64,000 nt of DNA from NCBI GenBank assembly GCA_031367505.1, contig JANLPY010000627.1, forward strand, positions 1 through 64,000, written 5' to 3'. The notes below the pieces were generated by a model that searched no databases, was not told the origin of the DNA, and was given only the letters and a program-made list of their open reading frames with translations. The DNA comes from JAKFWF01 sp031367505. GTDB lineage: Bacteria > Pseudomonadota > Alphaproteobacteria > Rhizobiales > Hyphomicrobiaceae. Positions within the stretch are counted from its first letter, which is position 1. Every line of letters begins with the position of its first letter. A program made the translations under genes and the position numbers. Shown here piece by piece: positions 42,852 through 50,686 of this stretch.

Positions 42852-43586
42852 ATGCTGCAGTCATCATTTCAAAACTCCATCTTATCAAGGATGTCTCGCG
42901 CTGACTTCGCCTGCCTAAGACCGAATCTCACACTTGTTCGACTTCCCCGACGCGAGCGTTTAGAGTTGTCTAACCGCTCGTTTAAATTCGTCACCTTCCC
43001 AGAAGACGGCATCATCTCAGTCGTGACCCACGCCGCTGGTGACCACAACGTTGAAGTTGGGCTGATTGGACGAGAAGGTATGACGGGAATGCCTCTTGTC
43101 ATGGGGGCAGATAGGTCACCCAATGACACGTCTGTGCAAGTTGCAGTCAGCGGCTGGCGCATCAGCGTTGAGGATTTTCGCCTACAACTGCGGGTCAATC
43201 CTTCACTGGCTGCCATGTGCCATTTGTTCACACAGGTGTTCTTCGTCCAGGTGGCGAGTACGGCTTTGGCGAATGGGAGAGCGACAATAGGTCAACGATT
43301 GGCGCGTTCCCTTCTCATGTTGCTCGACAGGGTCGACGACGCCAAAGTCCCAATCACACACGAGTTTCTAGCCCTGATGCTGGGGGTTCGCCGCTCAGGG
43401 GTCACGACGGCGTTGGGTGCGCTGGAGGCGCGTCACGTGATCTCCCTCTCACGGGGCAAGATTGTTGTCCTGAAGCGGTCAGCGCTAGTGCTTCAGTCGG
43501 AGAGTTTTTACGGTTCCCCAGAGCTAGAATACAGGAGGCTGTTTGGGGTGCCGACGGATCCATTTGTTGTGGCAGAGGCGCTGTGA
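42852..43586 (+). CDS. Crp/Fnr-family transcriptional regulator
   Basis: A 244-residue regulator of the group common in Bradyrhizobium relatives. A cNMP-binding-like beta-roll covers about residues 25-130 (LVRLPRRERLELSNRSFKFVTFPEDGIISVVTHAAGDHNVEVGLIGREGMTGMPLVMG). A long helix and a C-terminal winged HTH follow (KVPITHEFLALMLGVRRSGVTTALGALEARHVISLSRGKIVVL). The Arg and Glu needed for canonical cAMP binding are not obvious, so the effector is unknown. ATG at 42852 is chosen; ATGs at 42804 and 42807 are alternatives, and none has a strong ribosome-binding site. Confidence 0.82.
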   Translation: MLQSSFQNSILSRMSRADFACLRPNLTLVRLPRRERLELSNRSFKFVTFPEDGIISVVTHAAGDHNVEVGLIGREGMTGMPLVMGADRSPNDTSVQVAVSGWRISVEDFRLQLRVNPSLAAMCHLFTQVFFVQVASTALANGRATIGQRLARSLLMLLDRVDDAKVPITHEFLALMLGVRRSGVTTALGALEARHVISLSRGKIVVLKRSALVLQSESFYGSPELEYRRLFGVPTDPFVVAEAL

Positions 43587-43741
43587 GGGTCCTGGCAGCT
43601 GCGGAGCGGCAACGATTCACCACTCAATTGTTGTGGTGAATCGGAGTTATGGCCGGAAGTAGGTGACGGCGGGAATCGGGAAGGCGGCATTTCGTGGGGT
43701 TACTTGACGACCTCTCTTCTCCACCGAAGGAGCGATATGCC

Positions 43742-43855
43742 GTGCCTAACGATAACGTCATCAAACTGAGTCTGCCAGGAACATTCGAGGATCAACTCAC
43801 CGAGGTTTTGCGCAGTGGAGCGCAGACGCTGCTGGCCAAGGCCGTCGAACGGTGG
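43742..43855 (+). mobile_element. N-terminal fragment of an IS256-family transposase
   Basis: From a GTG at 43742 the frame reads NVIKLSLPGTFEDQLTEVLRSGAQTLLAKAVE, which is the start of IS256-family Mutator-type transposases ('..GTF.D.LTE.LR.GA..LL..AVE'). After about 38 codons the similarity stops and the catalytic DDE region is absent. The open frame runs from 43694 to 43951 but its outer parts look non-coding. It marks past transposition in this region. Confidence 0.6.
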
Positions 43856-44171
43856 GGTGGGGGTGTGCTCGTGATTTCGAGCGGACTGTGCATCGCTGAA
43901 TGTGTTGCGCTTCTGTTTGTGCGAACGACCAAAGCGCCCGCGATATCTTGATGGCAAAAGGTCTGCGTTGAATTCCTTCGCTTCCAGCAATCAACTCGGC
44001 GTGCCGGTCATGACGTTCGCCAAGGCCGCATCATGCGCGACAGGCGCGCTTAGCAATCTTGACGCGACGGTCTCATTGCGCACTGCCCGTATAGGTGGAT
44101 GATCTGTGTAGGTAACTTGGGCATATCATGGGCGCGATGTTCTTCTTGAAGCGCCAACCCATTGAAAAAAT
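43856..44171. other. gene-free stretch between the IS256 remnant and tRNA-Pro
   Basis: About 316 bases with no supported gene. It lies directly at the 3' side of the leftward tRNA-Pro gene, the place where integrative elements insert, but I see neither an integrase nor a copy of the tRNA 3' end here. Confidence 0.35.
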
Positions 44172-44248
44172 TGGTCGGAGCGGGGAGATTCGAACTCCCG
44201 ACCCCTTGCTCCCGAAGCAAGTGCGCTACCAGGCTGCGCTACGCTCCG
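44172..44248 (-). tRNA. tRNA-Pro (anticodon CGG)
   Basis: The minus strand gives a 77-nucleotide cloverleaf. The acceptor stem CGGAGCG pairs with CGCTCCG and is followed by A and an encoded CCA. The D-arm is GCGCAGCCTGGTAGCGC, the anticodon stem ACTTGC/GCAAG closes the loop TTCGGGA (anticodon CGG), and the T-arm is GTTCGAATC. All stems pair well, so it should be functional. The decayed accessory region lies on its 3' side. Confidence 0.96.
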
Positions 44249-44565
44249 CCCGACCAACCGACGGCGCAGTTACGTGCACAATCGAACGCGGGCTCGGCGA
44301 ATGGCCGGCCCGGTTTCGCGCTTATAGACGGCACAAGCCCGGCCCGCAAGGCGGTTTATGCCGCTCCAGAGCATCAAATTGGGCGGGCTGGCTGCACCCT
44401 TGCCATCCTGGAATATCAGCAAGCGCGGGTTGCGTACTTTTGCTGACTTGACGGTCTTGCGGAGAACCGTGCACAGAACCCTTTAATGGCGCGGCGGTGG
44501 GGGCTTGCGTGAGAGCAATCGGGCCGCATCGGCGGCCGATAACCGGCGGTGATGCCTTGCACGAC
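44249..44565. other. gap between tRNA-Pro and the RuBisCO-like gene
   Basis: These 317 bases should contain the tRNA promoter (leftward) and the promoter of the RuBisCO-like gene (rightward). I see no other RNA gene, operator palindrome or terminator. Confidence 0.35.
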
Positions 44566-45717
44566 ATGATGCCGAAGATGCCGGATGCCAAAATCCAAGT
44601 TTCTGGCCAGGCCATGTCGCCGGACCGGATCTTGGTGACCTACGGCGTCCGCAGCTCGGCGAACCTCATCGAGCGACGTGCCCACGCCATCGCGCTCGAA
44701 CAGAGCGTGGAACTCCCGCTTGACGTCATTGACGACGATCGCATCGTGCAGGAAATCGTCGGCCAGGTTGCCGGCATTGTTGCTGTTGGGGACGATCTGT
44801 TTGACGTGCAAATTGCACTTGCAGCGCAGACCATGCCACCCGAACCCGGCCAACTGCTCAACATGTTGTTCGGCAATACGTCGCTGTTGGGCGATGTAAC
44901 GCTGCAAGACGTCGCGTTTCCTCCTCAGTATGCAGCGTCCTTCGGCGGCCCAACCGTGGGTATCGATGGCATCCGGCAACGGGCCGGTGCGCATGGACGA
45001 GCCCTGACCGCGACTGCGCTCAAGCCACAGGGGCTGCCGCCGGCTGAGCTGGCGAAGCTCGCGCATGCGACGGCACTCGGCGGCATCGACATCGTCAAGG
45101 ACGATCACGGGCTCGCCGACCAAGCGTACAGTCCGTTCGCGGGCCGGGTTGCCGCCTGCGCCAAAGCTGTTGCCGTTGCGAACGCTTCGACCGGCGGCCG
45201 GACGGCGTATGCTCCGAGCCTATCTGGCTCGCTCGACCAATTGCGCGAGCAGATCCGTATCGTGCGCGAAGCAGGCCTTCAGGCTGTGTTGATTGCGCCG
45301 ATGGTGGTGGGATTGCCAGCGTTTCATGCGATCGCGAAAGAGGCGGCGGACATAGCATTTTTGGCGCATCCCTCGCTCGCAGGCGCCAGTCGTATCGCGC
45401 CGCCGTTGTTGCTGGCCAAGATATTTCGAATGCTCGGTGCGGACGCGACGATCTTTCCAAACTACGGCGGCAGGTTTTCGTATTCTGCGCCGGTATGCAT
45501 GGATATTGCGAAAGCAGCGAGCGCACCTTGGGCCGGATTGAAGCGTTGCTTGCCAGCCCCAGCCGGCGGTATGAGCCTCGATCGGGTGTCCGAGATGCTC
45601 GATGTTTACGGTCGCGATTGTGTGCTGCTGATCGGTGGTAGCTTGCTTAGCCAGCGCGCCAACATCACACAAGCAACACAAGCGTTTGTTGGGAAGGTCG
45701 CGCGTCATGACCAGTAA
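44566..45717 (+). CDS. RuBisCO-like protein (form IV large-subunit homologue)
   Basis: A 383-residue homologue of the RuBisCO large chain. The N-terminal domain (DRILVTYGVRSSANLIERRAHAIALEQSVE) is followed by the barrel with ALKPQGL (matching the catalytic Lys175 region) and GGIDIVKDDHGLADQ, where the carbamylated Lys and one Asp are kept but the Glu ligand is His. Loop 6 reads IFPNYGGRFSYS instead of the CO2-handling GKxEG, and the phosphate-site LLIGGSLL is kept. It should not fix CO2; known relatives act as enolases, isomerases or decarboxylases on sugar-like phosphates. The adjacent cupin gene overlaps by 11 bases. Start uncertain: ATGs at 44566, 44578 and 44614 are all possible. Confidence 0.85.
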   Translation: MMPKMPDAKIQVSGQAMSPDRILVTYGVRSSANLIERRAHAIALEQSVELPLDVIDDDRIVQEIVGQVAGIVAVGDDLFDVQIALAAQTMPPEPGQLLNMLFGNTSLLGDVTLQDVAFPPQYAASFGGPTVGIDGIRQRAGAHGRALTATALKPQGLPPAELAKLAHATALGGIDIVKDDHGLADQAYSPFAGRVAACAKAVAVANASTGGRTAYAPSLSGSLDQLREQIRIVREAGLQAVLIAPMVVGLPAFHAIAKEAADIAFLAHPSLAGASRIAPPLLLAKIFRMLGADATIFPNYGGRFSYSAPVCMDIAKAASAPWAGLKRCLPAPAGGMSLDRVSEMLDVYGRDCVLLIGGSLLSQRANITQATQAFVGKVARHDQ

Positions 45718-46180
45718 CGACAATCAACCACCGTCGGATCCGGTTGTTCGTGTCGCCACGGCGCCGGGACGCTGGGAGGGAACGGGCCTTCACGCCTACA
45801 AGGCCGAAGGTGCAGCACCGTTCCGCGACGTCACCCGGCAAGTGCTATTTTCCGATCCGGCAATGGCGGCCGAGTGGCGCTATTTCGAAGTCGGCCCCGA
45901 CGGGCATACAACCTTGGAGCGGCACGAGCATGTGCACGCGGTGATGGTTCATCGTGGACGCGGCCAATGCCTCGTTGGCTCGGAAGTCCGCGAAATCTCC
46001 GCCGGCGATCTGGTGTTCATTCCGGCGATGACGTGGCATCAGTTTCGCGCGCCAGCCGACCAGCCGCTGGGTTTCCTGTGTCTCGTCAACGCCGATCGTG
46101 ACAGGCCGCAGTTGCCGGGCCCGGGCGACATCGCGGAGCTGTCGCGAAGTGCGAGCGTTGCCGCGTTCATGCGCACCTAG
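45707..46180 (+). CDS. cupin-domain protein paired with the RuBisCO-like protein
   Basis: A 157-residue cupin. The first motif is HTTLERHEHVHAVMVHRGRGQCLVG and the second AGDLVFIPAMTWHQFRAPADQPLGFLCLV, leaving enough His/Glu ligands for a metal. GGGAAGG precedes the ATG, which lies within the 3' end of the RuBisCO-like gene, so the two are co-translated and likely act in one pathway. A sugar-acid isomerase or decarboxylase role would fit but is not shown. It is convergent with the dctM gene, whose stop overlaps by 4 bases. Confidence 0.82.
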   Translation: MTSNDNQPPSDPVVRVATAPGRWEGTGLHAYKAEGAAPFRDVTRQVLFSDPAMAAEWRYFEVGPDGHTTLERHEHVHAVMVHRGRGQCLVGSEVREISAGDLVFIPAMTWHQFRAPADQPLGFLCLVNADRDRPQLPGPGDIAELSRSASVAAFMRT

Positions 46181-47619
46181 GCCAGTAACCGCACCATCCA
46201 CAGTGCCAAGCCGGGCACCGCAACGACCAATCCCAATCGAATGATATCGGCGACAATGAAGGGGAGCACGCCGCGATAGGTTTCCGAGATCGGAATGCCT
46301 TTGGCGAGCGCGCTGATGACGAATACGTTGAGGCCGATCGGCGGGCAAGTGAGGCCGATCCCGACCACGATCAATACCAGGATGCCGAACCAGATCGCGA
46401 CTTCGTCGGGCGACATGCCGAAGTCGAGTGCTTGGATGATCGGGAAGAATACCGGCAGCGTCAGCAGCATCATGGCGAGTTCATCCATCACTGCGCCCAA
46501 CAGGATGTAAAAACCAAGCATGGTGATCAATATGACATAAGGGGAGTAACCAGAGGCGCCAACGAATTCGGCGGCAACCGTCGGTAAGTGGGATAACGCG
46601 AGGAAGGCGCCGAACACCTCAGAGCCGAGCAGGATCAGGAATATCATGCCCGACGTTTCAGCGGTTTGCTTCAGGGCGTCGATGATGCCTTGGAGGTCGA
46701 GTGTGCGATGGGCCAGGCCGATCAACAGCATCGCGATCGCGCCGACGGCCGCCCCTTCGGTGGGAGTAAATACACCGCCGTAAATCCCGCCGACGACCAC
46801 GATGGCGACAAGGATCGCCGGCATGATCGTGGTATCGATGATCGCGAACAGAAGGGCCAGGATTGCGAACATCGCGGCGATATCCCAGCTCAATGCACCG
46901 CGCGAAATCTGAATCGCGATGGCCGCAAGCGCCAAACCGGACACCACCTTCGGCCACCACGGCTTTGCCGCGGGTTCGATCTCGATCAGCTCGCTGAGCG
47001 GGGCCAATTCCGGATTGCGCCGCACGACGATCGCGATCGTGATGCAGTAGAACAGCGCCGCCAGCAGCCCGGGAATGAGTGCCGCCTGGAATAGCTTGGC
47101 GATGTTCTGCTCGGTCGTGATGGCATAGACGACAAGGATGACCGATGGCGGAATGAGGATGCCCAGCGTACCACCGACCGCGATCACGCCCGTCGCGAAC
47201 CCGCCGTCGTACTTGTACTTTTTCAGCTCAGGCAACGCGGCGCGCCCGAAGGTGGCGGTGGTCGCGACCGATGATCCGCAAATCGCGCCGAACGCCGTGC
47301 AAGCGCCGATCACCGACATCGCGAGCCCGCCGCGATATCGGCCAAGCGACCTTTCGGCGGCCTTGAACAGCGACTGCGCGATGCCGGCTCGTTCGGCCAG
47401 GGCGCCCATCAAGATAAAGAGCGGGATGACCGACAACGTGTAGTTGGCGAACTGATGGTACGTGTTGGTTTTCATATACGAGAAAAAATGGCCGAAGCCG
47501 GATAGGTAAGAATATCCAGCAGCGCCGACCAGCATCATCGAGAGCGCAATCGGAGCGCGCGCCGCGATCAGCAACAGCATGGCCAGGAAACCGGCAATGG
47601 CGAGTGTAACGCTGCTCAT
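46177..47619 (-). CDS. dctM: TRAP transporter large permease (DctM)
   Basis: A 480-residue inner-membrane subunit with 12 or more helices, driving sodium-coupled uptake of an organic acid. Typical segments are FILMGALAERAGIAQSLFKAAERSLGRYRGGLAMSVIGACTAFGAICGSSVATTATFGRAALPEL, GTLGILIPPSVILVVYAI and FTPTEGAAVGAIAML. The central cytoplasmic loop is longer than average. The start at 47619 overlaps the small-permease stop as ATGA; the in-frame extension to 48006 is not coding. It forms an operon with the genes for DctQ and DctP. Confidence 0.93.
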   Translation of the reverse strand: MSSVTLAIAGFLAMLLLIAARAPIALSMMLVGAAGYSYLSGFGHFFSYMKTNTYHQFANYTLSVIPLFILMGALAERAGIAQSLFKAAERSLGRYRGGLAMSVIGACTAFGAICGSSVATTATFGRAALPELKKYKYDGGFATGVIAVGGTLGILIPPSVILVVYAITTEQNIAKLFQAALIPGLLAALFYCITIAIVVRRNPELAPLSELIEIEPAAKPWWPKVVSGLALAAIAIQISRGALSWDIAAMFAILALLFAIIDTTIMPAILVAIVVVGGIYGGVFTPTEGAAVGAIAMLLIGLAHRTLDLQGIIDALKQTAETSGMIFLILLGSEVFGAFLALSHLPTVAAEFVGASGYSPYVILITMLGFYILLGAVMDELAMMLLTLPVFFPIIQALDFGMSPDEVAIWFGILVLIVVGIGLTCPPIGLNVFVISALAKGIPISETYRGVLPFIVADIIRLGLVVAVPGLALWMVRLLA

Positions 47620-48134
47620 GTGCGGCCTCGGATCAGCCGCCATGCGGTGACTAGAATGGTGATGCTGAGCAGGATGCAAAGCGCAGCGCATACCGCAATG
47701 ACGGGCCAGACCAACAGCTGCAACTGCATCGTCGTCTCGCGGCTTTTGAAGGCTTCCGCCGTGCCAACCACAAGGCCGGTCGCGCAAAAAATCATAAAGG
47801 CTAAGTAGCAGAGGTCCCAGAACGCATCGATGAAGTTGACCGCTCGTTGGGACAGCCTGCTGGTAAACGTATCGACGATGATGTTGCCGCGTCGCGCCTG
47901 CGTGTAAGGCAGGTAGGCAAAGATCGCCATCGCCGTTGCCATTTTGACGAACTCGAAATCGCCCTCGATCGGAGCGCCGAACAGCCAGCGGCCCAGGACG
48001 CTGCATACGACCAACACCGCGACGGCCATGGCGATCAGTCCACCAAGCAGCGCGACGTTGCCGGTCAGCCGCTCGATGAACGACGCACGCGGAATGCTGC
48101 CGTCAGTGCCGTCGGGCACCGATGTGATGCTCAT
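47616..48134 (-). CDS. dctQ: TRAP transporter small permease (DctQ)
   Basis: A 172-residue protein with four helices. The DctQ hallmark is present: VCSVLGRWLFGAPIEGDFEFVKMATAMAIFAYLPYTQARRGNIIVDTF. GGGGG lies just upstream of the ATG at 48134. It sits between the dctP and dctM genes, is coupled to dctM by an ATGA overlap, and is separated from dctP by a stem-loop. It scaffolds the large permease. Confidence 0.9.
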   Translation of the reverse strand: MSITSVPDGTDGSIPRASFIERLTGNVALLGGLIAMAVAVLVVCSVLGRWLFGAPIEGDFEFVKMATAMAIFAYLPYTQARRGNIIVDTFTSRLSQRAVNFIDAFWDLCYLAFMIFCATGLVVGTAEAFKSRETTMQLQLLVWPVIAVCAALCILLSITILVTAWRLIRGRT

Positions 48135-48155
48135 GAATTCCCCCTGGAAGTGAGT

Positions 48156-48180
48156 ACTGGGGAGCCAACGGCGCCCCAGT
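48156..48180 (-). promoter_or_regulatory. stem-loop between dctP and dctQ
   Basis: ACTGGGG (48156-48162) pairs with CCCCAGT (48174-48180), and inner GCC/GGC pairs extend the stem with one mismatch around the loop AAC. It starts 7 bases after the dctP stop. No T-run follows, so an mRNA 3' stabiliser that keeps the binding protein in excess is likelier than full termination. Confidence 0.5.
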
Positions 48181-48187
48181 GGTCCGG

Positions 48188-49234
48188 TTATGCTTTCTCG
48201 TATTTGGCGACGAGCGCGCGCGCGGCTTCGATCAACTTGGCGCCGTCGAGGCCCTTGGCCTTGACCTGCTCGATCCAAGCCGTGTGTACCGGGGCCGTCG
48301 CCTTAATCCACTTGGCCTTCTCTTCTTCGGAAATAGCACCAATGGTATTGCCGCGCTTCTTGACCATGTCGAGCACGCGGACCGCTTCGGTGTCCCACAT
48401 GTTGCCCGCGAGCTTGGCGAATTCCTGGCCGCAATTCTTGTCCATGATGGCTTTTAGATCAGCGGAAAGACCGTCATATTTCGCCTTGTTCATCGCCAGG
48501 AAGAAGCTCGCGGTGTACAGGGTCGGCGAGCCTGGAATGTCAGTGTGGAACTTGACCAATTCCTGAACCTTGACAGCCGGGACGACTTCCCACGGGACCA
48601 CCGCGCCATCGATGACTTTTTGCGCAAGGCTCTCGGGTACCTGCGGCACCGGCATGCCGATCGATACCGCGCCCAGCGCCTTTAGCGCTTCACCGGCAAG
48701 TCGCGTCGGATTGCGCAGTTTTAGGCCCTTGAGATCGTCCATCGTGACGATCGGTTTATTGGCATGGATCAAGCCGCCGTCGTGCGCCCAATAGCTGAGG
48801 ATTTTGACGTCCTTCACCTCGTCTTTGAGGTAGGTATCGGCGAACTCCTGGGCTGCTTGCGCGTTGACGATGCCGCGCTTGGAACCGATGAAGGGCAGTT
48901 CGAACACTTCCGTCGTCGGGAAGCGGCCGGGCGTGGAGCCAGGCAGGGTCCACACGATGTCAGCGACGCCATCGCGCACCTGATCGTATAACTGGGGTGG
49001 GGTGCCGCCGAGCTGCATCGATGGAAAAATATCGATCTTGAGCTTGCCTTGGCTATCAGCCTCGACCTTTTTGGCCCATGGCACCAACATCTTGGCATGG
49101 CCATTCGAAACCGGCGGCAAGAAGTGATGCAGCTTAAGCGTCACGACCTCTTGGGCGCGGGCGGTGGTAATGATCGCCGGGCTGGCGAGCGCGGCGCCAG
49201 TGCCGGCGAGCATGTTTCTGCGGGTCAATTTCAT
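48188..49234 (-). CDS. dctP: TRAP transporter substrate-binding protein (DctP)
   Basis: A 348-residue periplasmic binding protein with a twin-arginine leader (KLTRRNMLAGTGAALASPAIITTARAQ). DctP features follow: VPWAKKVEADSQGKLKIDIFPSMQLGGTPPQLYDQVRDGVADIVW, LKGLKLRNPTRLAGEALKALGA and PVPQVPESLAQKVIDGAVVPWEV. The Arg in LRNPTR should bind the ligand carboxylate, so the transporter imports an organic acid. AGGAGGGA precedes the ATG. Position between the RuBisCO-like locus and the homogentisate gene leaves the true ligand open: an aromatic or sugar acid. Confidence 0.92.
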   Translation of the reverse strand: MKLTRRNMLAGTGAALASPAIITTARAQEVVTLKLHHFLPPVSNGHAKMLVPWAKKVEADSQGKLKIDIFPSMQLGGTPPQLYDQVRDGVADIVWTLPGSTPGRFPTTEVFELPFIGSKRGIVNAQAAQEFADTYLKDEVKDVKILSYWAHDGGLIHANKPIVTMDDLKGLKLRNPTRLAGEALKALGAVSIGMPVPQVPESLAQKVIDGAVVPWEVVPAVKVQELVKFHTDIPGSPTLYTASFFLAMNKAKYDGLSADLKAIMDKNCGQEFAKLAGNMWDTEAVRVLDMVKKRGNTIGAISEEEKAKWIKATAPVHTAWIEQVKAKGLDGAKLIEAARALVAKYEKA

Positions 49235-49339
49235 CGTGTGTCCCTCCTTCGTGCATCGTTTTTGTGTTCGTTGGGGGTGGTTATCGCACGGTTGATCCAG
49301 CGCTGTCAGCAGTCATAACTGATGCGTTGACGATCCAAC

Positions 49340-50677
49340 TCACGGTGTCCAATCGCGGCGATTGGGGTCGAAGTTCTTCTTGATGCCAGTCCAACAGTCG
49401 ACGTAGTCGCGCTGCAACTCGGCCAACTCGAAGGCGTATCGGGTGACGCGTTGCGGATGGCGGGTTTCCAACATGAAAGCCATTGTACCTTCGAACTTGT
49501 GCGGCTTTAGTTCGGCGGCGCTGGCCTTGGCAAAAGCTTCCGAGTCGGGCCCGTGCGGCAACATGCAGTTATGGAGCGAAAAGCCGCCGGGCACGAACCC
49601 TTGCGGTTTGGCATCGTACTGGCCGTAAATCAGGCCCATGAACTCCGACATGATGTTCATGTGGTACCACGGCGGGCGGAATGTATTCTCGGCAACGGCC
49701 CAGCGATCGGGGAAGATTACGAAGTCGATGTTGGCGGTGCCGGGCGTCTCGGAAGGCGAAGTCAACGTCGTGAAGATCGACGGGTCGGCGTGATCGAACA
49801 GCACCGGGCCAACCGGCGAGAACCGGCGCAGGTCGTACTTGTAGGGCGCGTAGTTGCCGTGCCAGGCGACGACATCGAGCGGCGATTGTCCGATCTCGGC
49901 GCGCCATAGTTTACCGCCCCATTTGACCGTCATCCGGCTGGGTGTTTCGCGATCCTCGAAGGCAGCGATTGGGGTGAGGAAGTCACGCGGGTTGGCGAGG
50001 CAGTTGGCGCCGATCGGTCCGCGCTCGGGCAGCGTGAACGAGCCACCGTAGTTCTCGCAAAGGTAGCCGCGCGCCGCATCGCACCCCAGAAGTTCGACGC
50101 GCAATTTTACGCCACGCGGGATCACGGCGATTTCTCCGGGTGCGATATCGATGATGCCGAACTCGGTCCAAAGCCTAAGCGCGCCTAGTTGCGGCACGAA
50201 CATCATCTCGCCGTCGGCATTGTAGAAGTAGTCGTTCTCCATCGACTTGGTACAGAAGTAAATGTGCGCGCCCATGCCGGCTTGGCTGCGCGCATCGCCG
50301 GCGGTGGTGATGGTGTGGACACCTTCGAGAAACGTCATCGTCTTCGCTGGAATTGCGATGGGGTTCCACCGCATTGGGGCGGGCGGCACGCTGACCTCGA
50401 CGCAAGGCGCGGTGGCCCACAAGCCGGGATCGATTTCCGTGAACTGTCCCCAATGTTTGACGGTCGGGCGGATGCGGTAGAGCCACGAGCGCTCGTTCGA
50501 AGCACGCGGTGCGGTAAACGGCGATCCCGAGATCTGCTCGGCATAAAGGCCATAGGCGCAGCGCTGTGGACTGTTACGCCCAATCGGGAGAGCACCGGGT
50601 AGAGCTTCGGTCTCGAAGCCGTTGCCGAACCCGGGTTGATAGCCAGCAGTGTGGGCGATCTTTGATATCTCGGACAT
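49340..50677 (-). CDS. hmgA: homogentisate 1,2-dioxygenase
   Basis: A 445-residue non-haem iron dioxygenase that cleaves the ring of homogentisate to maleylacetoacetate. The N-terminal YQPGFGNGFETEALPGALP and NSPQRCAYGLYAEQISGSPFTAPR are diagnostic. The iron ligands are present in WYHMNIMSEFMGL (His, Glu) and LHNCMLPHGPD (His), at about residues 335-375. Maleylacetoacetate isomerase and fumarylacetoacetate hydrolase are not in the window. The MBL-fold, DUF2783 and FAD-monooxygenase genes lie upstream on the same strand at short spacing, suggesting one operon. Confidence 0.96.
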   Translation of the reverse strand: MSEISKIAHTAGYQPGFGNGFETEALPGALPIGRNSPQRCAYGLYAEQISGSPFTAPRASNERSWLYRIRPTVKHWGQFTEIDPGLWATAPCVEVSVPPAPMRWNPIAIPAKTMTFLEGVHTITTAGDARSQAGMGAHIYFCTKSMENDYFYNADGEMMFVPQLGALRLWTEFGIIDIAPGEIAVIPRGVKLRVELLGCDAARGYLCENYGGSFTLPERGPIGANCLANPRDFLTPIAAFEDRETPSRMTVKWGGKLWRAEIGQSPLDVVAWHGNYAPYKYDLRRFSPVGPVLFDHADPSIFTTLTSPSETPGTANIDFVIFPDRWAVAENTFRPPWYHMNIMSEFMGLIYGQYDAKPQGFVPGGFSLHNCMLPHGPDSEAFAKASAAELKPHKFEGTMAFMLETRHPQRVTRYAFELAELQRDYVDCWTGIKKNFDPNRRDWTP

Positions 50678-50686
50678 TGGAGCCTC

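Noticed and set aside
44172..44200. attachment site at the tRNA-Pro 3' end
   Set aside because: I looked for a second copy of the tRNA 3' end in the leftward decayed region and found none by eye, and there is no integrase, so no att site is annotated.
44566..45717. Genuine CO2-fixing RuBisCO large subunit
   Set aside because: Loop 6 and one metal ligand are not conserved, and no small subunit, phosphoribulokinase or CbbR is nearby.
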